Shown one piece after another: positions 23,115-35,400 of a DNA stretch of 64,000 bases. The position numbers were made by a program, and so were the translations under genes. Origin of the DNA: Gymnogyps californianus (lineage: Eukaryota > Chordata > Aves > Accipitriformes > Cathartidae); NCBI RefSeq assembly GCF_018139145.2, contig NC_059479.1, positions 2,542,001 through 2,606,000 of the forward strand, read 5' to 3'. The notes beneath the pieces are model-generated. The model was not told the DNA's origin and ran no database searches. It saw nothing but the letters and a program-made list of their open reading frames with translations. Numbering within the stretch: position 1 is the stretch's first letter; each line of letters opens with the position of its first letter.

Positions 23115-23220
23115 CAGCTGTTTGGTTACGCCAGGTCATCTGCTTTTATTAGTCCTGTTCCCACCACCCACTGAAACTCACACCAGCCAGGAGAGGAATA
23201 TTACCCGTGTCCAAAAATAG
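23115..23220 (+). promoter_or_regulatory. Candidate muscle promoter elements of TMEM182 (E-boxes and MEF2/CArG-like site)
   Basis: CAGCTG at 23115-23120 is the E-box core preferred by MyoD-class factors, and a second E-box CATCTG lies at 23137-23142. CCAAAAATAG at 23211-23220 is one base from the MEF2 consensus CTAAAAATAG and one base from a CArG box. All lie within 200 bp of the start codon. TMEM182 is known as a gene induced during muscle differentiation, so this combination fits. No clear TATA box was chosen and the transcription start is unknown. Confidence 0.4.
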
Positions 23221-23312
23221 CACTTCTCTCGTCCCCCTCTTCCAGTGGCCCTGGAAACTTCAGTGTTTTTCTTCTCTTCTGATTCCCAATTCTGCTGCCT
23301 ACCTGCTGCCCC

Positions 23313-23465
23313 ATGAAGGCTGGAGTAGCTGCCCTCACAGCCGGGATCCTCGGCGGCACCGGCGTGTTGCTCTTTCTCATCGCTTTTGGGACGGATTACT
23401 GGCTTCTAGCTACAGAGACCTGCGGCGTCTTCGAGAGCAGGAATAGCACTCTGAGGACCGGGGAG
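23313..23465 (+). CDS. TMEM182: TMEM182 exon 1
   Basis: This exon has 51 codons from ATG to donor GTAAAC, ending in phase 0. It encodes transmembrane helix 1 with GVLLFLIAFGTDYWLLATE and the start of the outer loop with the N-S-T sequon. The upstream context CTGCCCCATGA is only moderately Kozak-like. Confidence 0.88.
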
Positions 23466-26400
23466 GTAAACTCTGAAATCTTGTCTTACTTTGGAAGAAT
23501 CGACTTATTTAAATAATTTAAAATTTTAAATTTTTAAATCTGCGATAGTATTTATGCTCATTGAAAGTGACCTGCTAATGTGAAACGTCAGCCTGAGCTA
23601 ACTTCAAAATCCAAACCAGCTTTTCCATGATATCTAGCATTTTGACTGAAGTAAAGTGCATCTAGGAAACATTAAGACAGCACCTCTGTAATCTGGCAGA
23701 TACGAACATTAGGGAATGAAAGGCAAAAATGCAAGAGCTTTACCTGTTGACAGCATTTGCTTCTAAAGACAAAACATATCTCCTGATATTTGCCATTAAA
23801 ACATTTCTCCCTCTGTAGTTTCTTCATTTAAAAATAGTTCATATGTATAGGACTTGGCAATCATTTACATCCGAAGTGATATGACTACAGCACAGACAGA
23901 AAACAAAAGCGAACATCAGACACAGAACAGAGTAGACAAGAGTTCCTGCCCACCTAACAAGAAGAGGCCTATGTATTTTAAAATTAAGATTTATATAGGA
24001 TTTTAATTAGCAGGAAATGTAATTTTCAAAGGACAATTTGGTATTTTAGTGCTAACTGCTGGTATCACTTGTTTATAGATCCTTTCGAAAGTTTGATTTT
24101 AGCTGCACTTGCTATTGTCTAACTCGTCAATGAAATAACAACCAGATCAGTTCCTTGAGCCACCCACTCTTCAAAAATGTTTTTGTGCTGATCAATGTGT
24201 GGTTTCAATTACAAAATGACAGGAAGATCCTTGTTGTGTGCAGACTTTTTGTGACTTTAAAGTTCAATCCAATTAGGTTTGATTTTTTTCTGATGTGGTG
24301 AGTCACACTGGGTAAGCATCATGATGCCAGCAAGAAATATTTTCTTTCATTTCAGAATCCCATAATCAAATGTAGGACTCTGTTCGCTTGAGTCATGTTT
24401 CCAAAGGACTTTCTCTATTGAAAAAAAAAAAAAAAATTATGATAGAAAAACTGCCTGGCAGAAGACACTGCCTTTACTGTTTAAAGCAGCGCAGTAAAGC
24501 CCTGGAGATGGCGGAGAGTCACGGGCAGAGGAGTGCCGCTCAGTTTTTGGGCACTTGGGAAATGACAATGTTAATTGTTTCAGATTTTTTGTTTGTGCTG
24601 TTTTCTTTTAAAGCGGAGAGACTAGAGACGTTGCACTGCACGACATGAATAAGCATCTCAGACATTTAAGATACGCTCTTGGCCAAGTGTTAGTGTGCCT
24701 GTCACTAAGGCAGAGCGACTTCAAAAGCGCCAGGCAGAAATAGGAACTGCCCTTACTCTTTCCTCTCAGCTATTTTATTTCTGTTTCAGTTAGCGGTTGT
24801 GTACAACGGGCTGTGTTTTTACCTTCTCTGCCCTTTCTTAAACTGGCAAATCCTGTCCCTTACAGATAAGGATGGTCTCGAGTATCTGCCAAACAGTGAT
24901 TAAATGTGCCGTAGATGCATTAAGTCAGCAGTCATCCAGCTGATGAAGTTTGAGGGCTGCGTGTTACCATTGTCATAGTTAGTATTTTATCCTGAAAGTA
25001 GAAGGAGAATCAGGTCAGAGCTCTGGAATCGGTCATAACTTGATGCATAAAAACCTCAAGGTGAGGGAAGTATCTTCTAGCACCTCCCCGCTGAGTCCCA
25101 TCTCCTTTCTCGAGTTCACAGGGTCCAATCCTGTATGGAGTTTCTCTGCCCTCCACAAAACATAATTTTGCAGCAGTCATGTCTGCTTTACCAAACTGTA
25201 TGTGATAAAGATAAAATTGATTTTGGCTATAGTTTTAATAAGTTTTTTCGTAAATAGTCCATGACTCAACTTTGCAACATCCTCCCTTCTGGAAAGACCT
25301 AAACCTTGTGCTCGCAGGTCTGGTCTGGGGTTGAAGTAGACTCACAAAAAAAGGAAAAATTGTCAACATCCCTGTCGTGGTCTGTGGGAAGACTGGTGTG
25401 GGCAGAGTAATTTGTGTCTCACGTAGGTTTAACATAACTTCTGCTGGGCTCAGCAGAGGGAGAGAAAGAAGGAAACCTTTGGGCTGGTGATTGGAAGATG
25501 CTCACTGGGAGTGTTGGAGTTGGGCTATCTTCTGGGGTTAAGCCAGACCTTACATGGATCCTGCAGAGTAGCAAGGACATCTGAACTGTTGCATTGGGTC
25601 ACACCTAAAATTGCTTACCTGATAATCAGCCCGCTTCCTACTGGTTACAATAGCAATAACAGTTACTTAAGGAAAGTATTTAAGAAGTAGAATACACCCA
25701 GAATGCTCTGCTCCCTGTCATACCCGTCCAGCTCTGGCAACCAGTGGTTTAAAGATACTAGAGAAAGAAGGAACTGTTCTGTGAAGGTCTGCAGGACAAT
25801 TTGTTATCAGAACATTTTGTAGCTGTGATATGGCAGAAAGCCAAGGACAGCAGCTGCCTCTGTGTTCCCCAACCCCTCCAAAACCAACTCAAACAACAAC
25901 AAATGAAAACCCCAACAAAAAATGAAAACAACAACCGTCTAAGCAAAAAATACACACTTTGCACCTTTCCACCATGATCATCCCTGTATCAGCTTGGGCT
26001 TTCATTCCTCCGCAGGCTGAAACACTGACAGAGGTCAGGAAGGAGATCCTCACTTTCCATCATGAGGGCTTCTTCTGGCGGTGCTGGTTCTTTGGCGAGG
26101 GCCACCCGGAGACCATCTGGACCTTCTGGTACAGTGAGTACGATGCCACCGCACCATATCCGCAGCATTCGCTCACAGTTTGAATGGCAAGCAAGCACAA
26201 GAAGGGCCCCCAGGGATGAGGAGACAGTTGTCTTTATTTCATTTTTTTTCATTCTCATCGTTTCTCAATCAAAAGCAAACTTGGCTCACCCTTTCTGTGC
26301 TCTTTTTTTGACTTGGATTTTGCTCTCAGAGGGTTGTTCACAGAAATGTGGGAACCTTTTGATACCATTTAATATATCACCTGCAAAGTCTTATGGAGTG

Positions 26401-29400
26401 GTGGCTTCCACCAGCAAGGACAACTCTCCCCCCCCATACCTTTTGACGTTTGTGTTCAGCTAAGGTCTGCTAAATTTAAGCCCGTGCCTTTCCTGGCCGT
26501 TAGCATCACTCTTCTGTCAGCATTTTCAGCCATCGGGGTGCTGAGCATTCCCACCTCCCACCGATTTCAGCACGGGGAAGGCTTGGACGCACATGCGTGT
26601 GGTCTCCCTGGGTGCTCAGGACCTCTAGCAGTGGGCAGTGGTGGACCATGGAGAGCCATAACCACACGTGTTTATGCTGTTAAGCACACAAGACCTCTAT
26701 TTTAAGATCTCGCCTGTTTTCCTTTTTAAGGTCATTGAAATTGCACGTGTGAATACACAGAGATGGATGCAAAATCATTTTTTTTCTGAAAGCACATTCA
26801 GTCTTCAAAAAAAAAATTGAAGGAGAAGGTGAAACCTGTTCTGAGACACCAGTTGGTGCTGATTGGTGGCCCACGTGCAGTGAAGTGTGGGGTCTTGGCC
26901 CAGTGAGCCAGGTACTCCCACCAGAAAGAGCAAAGGAGTGAGACCATCCCACAACACGCCTGGCACCAGCCCTGCTGGTGGCCGAGCCAGCAGCCGGCTC
27001 GCCCGCCTTAGTGCACAGAGGGGAATTAGAGGACAGCCTTTCCCTGGGATGCCACAACTCTAGAGAAGTATTGGGGATAAAAAAAAAGAGATTTTAAATA
27101 AGTTCTGCAAAGGTTTTAAACACTGCAAAAGCCTTGACCCTGTGCTCGCTGGTGCTTCGGTCTGCTCAAAGGTGCTTACGTGCCTGTGGAGCGGCGTGAT
27201 CGCCTCGTAGGGCATTTGGCTGCAAATAATGCGGGTTCCCCCAATAAATTTACTCTGCAGTGATTACAATTTTGGATGATACTGCTGTCCCCCAGTCCCT
27301 GACCTGTGTTTCCTGTAAAATCTTGCAGGAACACTTACTGCCACCATTCAACTGAACAATGTGAGATTTTCCACACAGAAATTTTTTGATAAAAAGGACA
27401 GGCTTGGGAGAGGGAGTTTGCTATCTAATTACATTATATAGAAATACATGATATAATATAATGTTACCTGAAGTAAAATGCCTCTTTCTGATAACTGGCA
27501 AATTTGTATTACTTCTTTAGGTATTTATTATAATAGGATTGATCATGGCAAATTAATTTGCTGCTCTCATGGATGTAATAATTAATTCAATAGGTATTCC
27601 ATAGTCAATTTAGCATGAACTAATGTCCACCTATTATAAAGTGTTCCTTTGAGCTGGGGAACATATTTAAATAAGTGGCCAACCATTAATTAATTCATTT
27701 AACATTCATTCTATTACCGTTAATCACGATAAGCCTCAGTGGTATTAATATTGATGGGGCACTTCCATTCTAATTGTGCTTTCCCTTCTCACAAACTGGA
27801 GGGCTTGTAAGGTAGCTTGTTCTGGTACCCGAATACCTTTGCCCCTTCCAGGCGGTCTGACACATTTTCTGGAGGAAAACAGCAATGGGAATATTTACAC
27901 TGATTTTCAGTTGCTCCATCTTTCGTGATTTATGTCCACCTCAGACTCCGGTTATGAAGACGAGAAGATGTACGGGTAGCAGTCTCAGATCCTGTTATAT
28001 CTCCCCTCTCTCATCATTCTTCTTTTTCTTTTTCTTTTTTTCTTTCTAAGCAGGATTTACTATCCTCCTTTACTCCCCAGCCTTCTGATTTCAGTGAGGG
28101 TTTTGTAGGTTTTGCAGAATAGTACGTTGCCATCTGAATACTATAACTGTGATTTTGCAGAAAATAAAAGCAAACAGGGTTGTTTTTGTTGTTCTTTTCC
28201 AGCCAGCCAAGCACACCCGAAGTTCTGCATGCATGGCTACCTCTTTCCCATGCCCATTGCTCTTGGACCTTTCCCCCATCCTTCCTACGACACAACTGCA
28301 GGTGGGTTTCTTTCCTCCTCCCCCAGCAGCTCCTTTCCCAAGCGATCGGGCAGAGATTTACGACGTGTGTCAGTGCTGCGGTTCTCCCATTGTAAATGCA
28401 TGTGGCCAAGCGTGACCAAGACTTTTGGAAAGCTGCTTTACAAAATGGCCTTGCTTAGTTGACTGCCCCAAGCTGTGAGCACATCGAGATGTTCTCCCAC
28501 ATCTTCTCTCCTCCAGAGCCGGCCATGCCTGGCCATGAGCCGTGCACCCTCCTGCTGGGTGCTCAGCACCTACTCCTATGAGCAAGGGAGGATGCTAAAT
28601 CCACTCTCTCCCACCTCCTCGCTCACTGGGAGGAGCTGGAGGCAAAGGGCTTCAGCCCCATGGCCATATCCAGACCCTGTGGGCAAGCAAGAACAATAAT
28701 TTCTCCTAGGCTGCAGGCTTGTGGCAGCCCAGTGCTGACTCGTTTCCAGAGTCTGGCTTCCTGGGAGAGCTCTAGTGTTGGTTTGCTGCAAGACAAAATA
28801 AACAAGCACTGGAAAATCAGTTAAAGACCAAATTGTTAGAAGATTCGTGTAAGTGACTGGCTTATTTTTAATACACCGAATACGACACAGTTGGAGAGCT
28901 CTCCTTTCAACTGGTTCCCTTTTTATTTATGTTTCTCTATATTTTCAGAGTTCTTTAATGAATCAGCTGCTGTTAGGAATTTTAATTTGCTAAATTGGTG
29001 GCAGCAGCTAGAATTAATTCAATGATCTTTTTTGAAATGAATTGATTTCTTTAAATAGTGTGCATCACTCTGCGTTGCCTCCGGGGATCCGGGGCAGGCA
29101 CACTGCACAAACAAACATCTTGACCTTTTCCTTAGCCTTTAGCAGTACCTTTTTTATTTTTTTTTTTTTTTTATGGGGAATTAATTAAAAAAAAAAAAAT
29201 TTGTCAGTTAGGAGCATGTGAGGGAGAGCAGCTAGTTTCTTTTGCTGTGCTGTGCAGGATTCCTGCCTCGGGGGACAGGCCGTGGTGTAAAATGGGTACG
29301 CGGGACCTGTCGGCGGGAGGAGGAGGAGCCCGTTGCAGGCTGTGTGCAGCAAACGCGCGGGTTAAGCGGTGGGACTTTTTCTGCTTAGGAGAGACAGGCG

Positions 29401-32400
29401 TGACGTCTAGTTTCTGAATGATCTTTGCTGATAAACACACTATCTTTTCCGTACTAAATAAAGGGCCCTGGAGGCATCTGTCCCTGCCTGTCAGCCCTTG
29501 CTGTGAAACCCTCTGAGACGCCCATTGGGACGGATCCCGGGAAGGTGCTGGGGAGGGGCTCTGCGCCGGGGCTGCACCCCGGGGTGCTGCGGGGCTCTGC
29601 CTGGAGGCCTCTGGCACCCACCCCGCTATGATCCCCGGGGAGACCCCCGGATGTCTCAGCGCCCACGTTTAGGGCAGCGGGAGCATTGGGCTCCTCTGCT
29701 GCACCAACCCCGCTGCAAAGCATTCGGACATCTGCAGAGAGCAGACGCTTCTGTCGTTAACACTCGTTTGATTTCAAACCAGTCCGTCCTCACATGCAAA
29801 TGATGACAAAACAGGAGGCTGTCCAAGGAGAGGGGTCCTCCAGCTATTACCTGCTCCAGAGATAATTCTGCCTTATCTGCATCCTCTTAGGCTCCCTGAG
29901 AGAAACGGGTGACGGGAGGTTAAACATGAAAATGAATTCTGTGGTTTTGGAGAGTTCAAGATACTTATCTCTCCCTAAGTGGCTCTCCTGACAAAATGGT
30001 TTCAAATGAGTAAAACGCATCTTTTCTGTATCATTTTTCTTTCAAGTGTGAATCATTTCAGCATTACCCACTTACTCGTGCTCGGCTTAAATCTCTCTAA
30101 CTAGCGCTTCTGAAAAACAACAGGCAGAGCGAGATGCAGTGGTCTGAGGGGATCAGATAAATCAGGGGAACGGGGAGCAAGGTATCAGAAGGTCTCTGCC
30201 TGAAGACCACCACCTTTGGCTAAGGTTTACGGCAGTGACTGGAAGAGACTTGGCTACTGGGAGACTGAAATTAGTGGGCTACGTCCCATCCCGTGGGATG
30301 CGATGGACGCAAGCTTGCTCGGCTCTGGCTGGCGTGGTTGCATGAAGTCACAGCAAAACCCCCAAATTCAGTGGATGAAGAGGCAGTTGTTCTCTTGCCC
30401 TGTTCTCCTACTTGGAGTCAAGCAAGGCCATTATTGGGGGAAATCCTGAGCTCCCGTTTTCCCCGCAGTCCTGCTAACAAAAACCACCTTTATTTTAAAC
30501 CAGGAACCTGGCACCTTCCGTAAGTGTTAATTAAAATGGAACAAAGACGTGGTCTGATTCCATCTCTCCAAATTTTGCTATTTTCTTTCCTTTCTTGCCA
30601 AGCTCTTCCATCGCCCACAGGCACAGCTAAGCACGGTGTCCTTTACTCTCACCCCCTTTTGTGGCGTGCTTCCCTGGCAAACCCTTCCAACCTCTTGCAC
30701 TCATTCCAATCCCGTTACGTAGGGCATGACATTCAACCTGAACTTGCACCGGTTCCAGGCACATATTGCACCCACGGTGCAGCCGGGAATTAGCAAGAGC
30801 AGGAGCTTCAGCTCTGCCTAACACGAGCAGCGTTACAGGTTATTGCTTTTCCTGTTGCTGAAGCAGGAGTAGTTAAGCATGGACTGAAGAAAACCGCTTT
30901 TCCTCTCCTTTCTCCTGACTTTACTCTTTTTGACCAACCATGCAGTGTACAGAGGCTTCTGGACGGCGTTCATCATGCTGGCCGTCGCCACCGGGCTGGT
31001 GGGAGGGCTGCTGCTGGTGTGCGGCGTGCCCTTCGTCAGCCCCCGGTCCTACAAAGTGGGAGGCGGATTCCTCCTCGCTTCGGGTAAGCGACGGTAACGG
31101 GATACGGCCGGGGCAGGAATGCCGCGGCCGTGCTCTGCTTCGTGCGTGCAGGGGAAGGGGAGGCAGCCGGGGATGAGGCGCTGCTGGGAGGAGATGGGGG
31201 CTCTGATGGGACCTGCACTGACTTGGAGTAAATGATTTCCCTCTTCCCCTGCTGGAATTAAACCTCTATGCTCAGTCAAGCTTTAACAAGATAGTCCTTA
31301 GTCCTAGGGAGGATGGGGTTTGGGAAAAATATTTCTTTCCCCCTTCCCCTACTCTTCTATGCAACCCAGAGGAGCAGAGCCTTTTATTTTAGTAAAGGCC
31401 GTAGCTGCGTTAACCCTGGGCAGCAATCAGCCAGGCTCTGTTCCCCTAAGTCAGTCTTTGCATTTGGGCCTCTCCTGTCTCTGCTCTTAACATCTGGCAG
31501 AGCTGGAAACCCACTGAGCGATGAAAGGCATACCTGGCGATTCAAAATGGGAGGGCTGGCTTAATAAAACCTGAAAAGATAAAGTAGTGGCACAGCAGGA
31601 AAATGAATTAAAAATAGGCATTTATTCATTATTCCCACTGCCATTACAAATGATTCTACTGAATTATCACTTGGGCTTTTTCCTTTTCTGTATTTGAGAA
31701 GGAATAACTGGCTTAACTAGTAGAAATATTTGATTTATAACAGTGACTCAAATTCAGAAAAAAGCTTTTTTGTGACTCGAGCAGCTAAAGGCTGGAGCTC
31801 AGCCGAGCCATGCCAAGTGAAGAACTTCATAATGAAGTCAGGCCTTTCTTTGAAAAACCACTGCTTAATTACAGATCCTGCACCAGGTCCTGCTTCCTCA
31901 TACGCGGCATGAATCAAACACGAGCCGATGTCTTTGCTCCCGGTGTGGGCTTTGAGTGTGCCCAGGTTTTTTGGGGATGAAAACATTAATGAAAATATTT
32001 AACAAGAAAGGTCCCAACATTGACCCTGAAGGAACTCCACCTCAACTCCTTCCAATCGCACCATGCCCTGCTATTATTACTTTTTACTCTTTCCCCCCAT
32101 TATTTAGCTCCCTATTCATTTTATAGCTGCTTTCCTAATTTGTATATCTCCTCCAGATGTACTAACAATTAACCATGTGACACCAGCTAAGCTGCTTGTT
32201 GAAAAGAAGCTAGATGACATCTATCTATTTGTCTAAAAAATCTGGAAGGCACTAAATCAATTTGGCCCTACCTGCCTCTGCTAATTCGCTTTGCATTTTG
32301 TCCAATTTTCCATTTGCCTCCAGGTCTTCAGTTATTGAAGTGAGGGCAGCAAGCCTGTGGGTATCTGCTTATCTCTCTCTTATATAGTTTAATAAATGTT

Positions 32401-35400
32401 TGGTTGGGCTTAATTTTTCTAAGGGCAAATGTCATGTGGTTTTACACACATGGATTTCATTTGGGAATGCAAGACATCTTGCTATCAGATCTCCATTAGG
32501 TACCAATGCCTTCTACTGAGTAGTGTTGGCCACTTGACATGTGTGTGCGTTGAAGTCATCTCTTCTTGTGAGACTAGGGCCGAATCTGTGAGTCCTCTCA
32601 GATGTGACACTCTGGCTACCTCAGCTAAAGCCCTAGCTCTTCAAAACACTCAACTTCCAGCCCAAATGGAAAAACTGAGATCAGTCACCTTCTGACACTG
32701 GCCAGATGATAAGTAAAATATCACACAGAAAAGGATGTCGAGTAATATTGAATCACTATATTCCATTTTTTCCATTGTTTTTGCACTTTATTTGACTACT
32801 TCTTGATTAAAAGGCTGGAGCATAGAATGTGACACTTTTTAGAAGAGCTGATTATGCATCACATAAACCTCCTGGCATTAGACAAAGATGCTGCTGTTTA
32901 AATTGAAGTTTGTATTAATGCAGTTTCAATCTGAACAGCAATCATTGTTATTAACTGTCATTAGGAGGAACGAGTTCAGCTGGAAGAGGCTTCCTGCTAT
33001 ATTTTCAACCTAAATGATAGCTAGGAGAATGCAATAGTATTTCAACATTTTCAGCAAAGTTTGCTTAGAGTTTCAGCTGATGCTTTTTTTTGGGGGCTAT
33101 CCTGAACTCAGACCTGTGGATCTTGCTTGGCACTGGCTTTCGGATGGATTTGAGATGCATCCCTCCATGGTTATTTTCTCGCTATCCCTTCTAAAAATAT
33201 TTTGCATAATTGCACTAAGCAGTAGGAACAATAGATTTAACACAGCTCCAACTCCCCAGCCGTCCCTTTCCTTCAGATAGTGGGATGTGGAGAGGCGACG
33301 CAGGAGAAAGCGCATCTTGTCTTCTAATCATGGCCTGCGGGTCAGTGTTAATTAACCTCCCTTGCAGAAATGATCTCTCCTTGAGGAAGTGTGAAAATGC
33401 TGGCAATTTGTAGAGTGGGAACGTGGTCTGGCAGTCGGATAGTGAGATGGGGCACCACGGCTGCAAGATGCCCCAGCCTTTCAGGCCATCCTTTATATGC
33501 AACTTTATTCTGTCCATAAACTCCCTCTGCCCCTTTTGGTAGCAGCCCACGCTGAGGTCATGAAATCAGAGCCGTGGTTAATCATTGCAAAATGATGCAA
33601 CATTCACCACTGTAAGGCTCTAAAGATACTATTGGTGCAAATGCACTCCCAAGCGCATTTATGGATAACCAGCCTGACATGATCTTGAGGAGTTACGTGT
33701 GCCCCTCTGTCGCCTGGGGGAATTCAACGCCTAAGGGTGAAGATTGTTATCAATCACTCGATTAGATCCCTTTGGGTTTCCTCTCCGAGATGCCTTTTCT
33801 TTACTGTACTTTCAAGAGGACAAATCTGACTGTCTGCCAGCTACCGTAACAAATGTAGTGCTCGGTGGGTGGCGTTTCTGAGAGCCCTTGCAAAGGACCG
33901 GAGCCATCCCCCTTGATTTCCTCTGCTGGGCGACTCGGGAAATACAGCCGGAGCCCACCTGACATTTGCTGCTGCTTGCATTTGCACATCTACCGCCCCG
34001 GCAGAGCGGTTATCCTTGCCAGCCTGCTCCCAAAAGCACCCGAATTGCATGAGAAAATAGCCAGCGTGCTGCTTTCCTTCTAACGTTTGCCATCTCACAC
34101 GTAGCTTCAGTGCTTGCAAGGGGGAGGCAGATACTGCCTGGTGACTAATTGTCCCCTTGTTTCAATAGTCAGATGACAATATGATTAATTATCACTACAA
34201 TGTCACCACGAGGGCTGGGTGAACGCTGCACTGCAGCTTCTGGAAACTTTGAATTGCTGGGACAACTTTGCTTGTGCTCCCCAGTTTTCTGTACTTGTGC
34301 TCATCGGTTTTCATTTCCTTTGGGCATTTTAGAGACCAAGCTTAGAAGTGAGCACATGCTTTGTCCAGACCTAGGGCAATTACTGAGCTTGCAGCGCTGC
34401 CCTAATACATGCGGACCAGCAGTAGGCTTAAATGAAAAAGGGACCTGAGCTCTACCTGGTGGCTTGCTCAGGGGTGAGGAGGCTGCGCTGGAGGGAACGC
34501 ACAGGCAAAGTGTGAGCGTACGCTGAGTTTTCAAAGCAAGCAATAAGGATGTGTGTCCTAGGTAATGTTAAGCAACCTAAAGAGGAGCTTGTTATCAGCT
34601 CGCCTTACACTGGAAAGCACAGATACATGATGAACCGTGTACAGTCTACACTTCTTCTAGCCACTGCGGTCCTGGTGCTTTCTTCAGCATCCCCGCTTGT
34701 GTGGCATGCACAGGCGTGCTCACACCGTTCCGCAGCCACAGGATCGCTGGGGCCATGGGCCGTTTCCAGGCACAAAGCCTCTTCTGCGCTTTCAGAGCCA
34801 TGTCATGCTCCGGCGAGAGGAGCATGGCACGTGCTCGGACCAACTTGTTCTTCAGCGTGAGCCAACTGCATTAAAAAAAAGGCATCTTTCTTTGCCAGTC
34901 CTATGAGTTGAAGTGCTGAATTTTGTGCTCAGATTCCTCTTCCCAAGTCAAGCATCTCCATTTTGGCAATCTCAGGCTCCCCACGTGCAGTGAAGGCTGA
35001 CAGTTATGGAAGGGCAGCTGAAGGTCACCCCTCCATTTCCTCGTTATTAACATCCTTAAGAGGCAACTAGTGAGAAAGGCGAATGAGTCAAAGTTCATTA
35101 TTCTCGTAATTAGCTGACTACACAGAAGTTCAGTAGCTTCCACAGAATAAGAGTTAAAGATTGAGTTCACTCACCTGTCCCTACAATTAACAGCTATAAA
35201 GGTGTCACAAGGATGTAAAGTGAGAGAAAGAAAAAGCCCGACTCCGATTTACTCACAACGAAGGTGCAGCTCCCCTGGGAGGGGGAGATGGAGCGCTGGC
35301 GTTCGTTGTCCTGCAGTTAGCAGTGTACAAAGGAGAAAGATTTAATACCCCACTTCAATTTTCTTGCAATTAGCCCCCTCCCCAGAAGATGCCATTGACC

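Larger units (their letters stand above)
28302..30945 (+). other. TMEM182 intron 3
   Basis: Donor GTGGGT and acceptor CCAACCATGCAG. It includes a T-tract followed by an A-tract at 29151-29199 and a CpG- and G-rich block at about 29280-29720. I saw no exon in the block. Confidence 0.65.
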
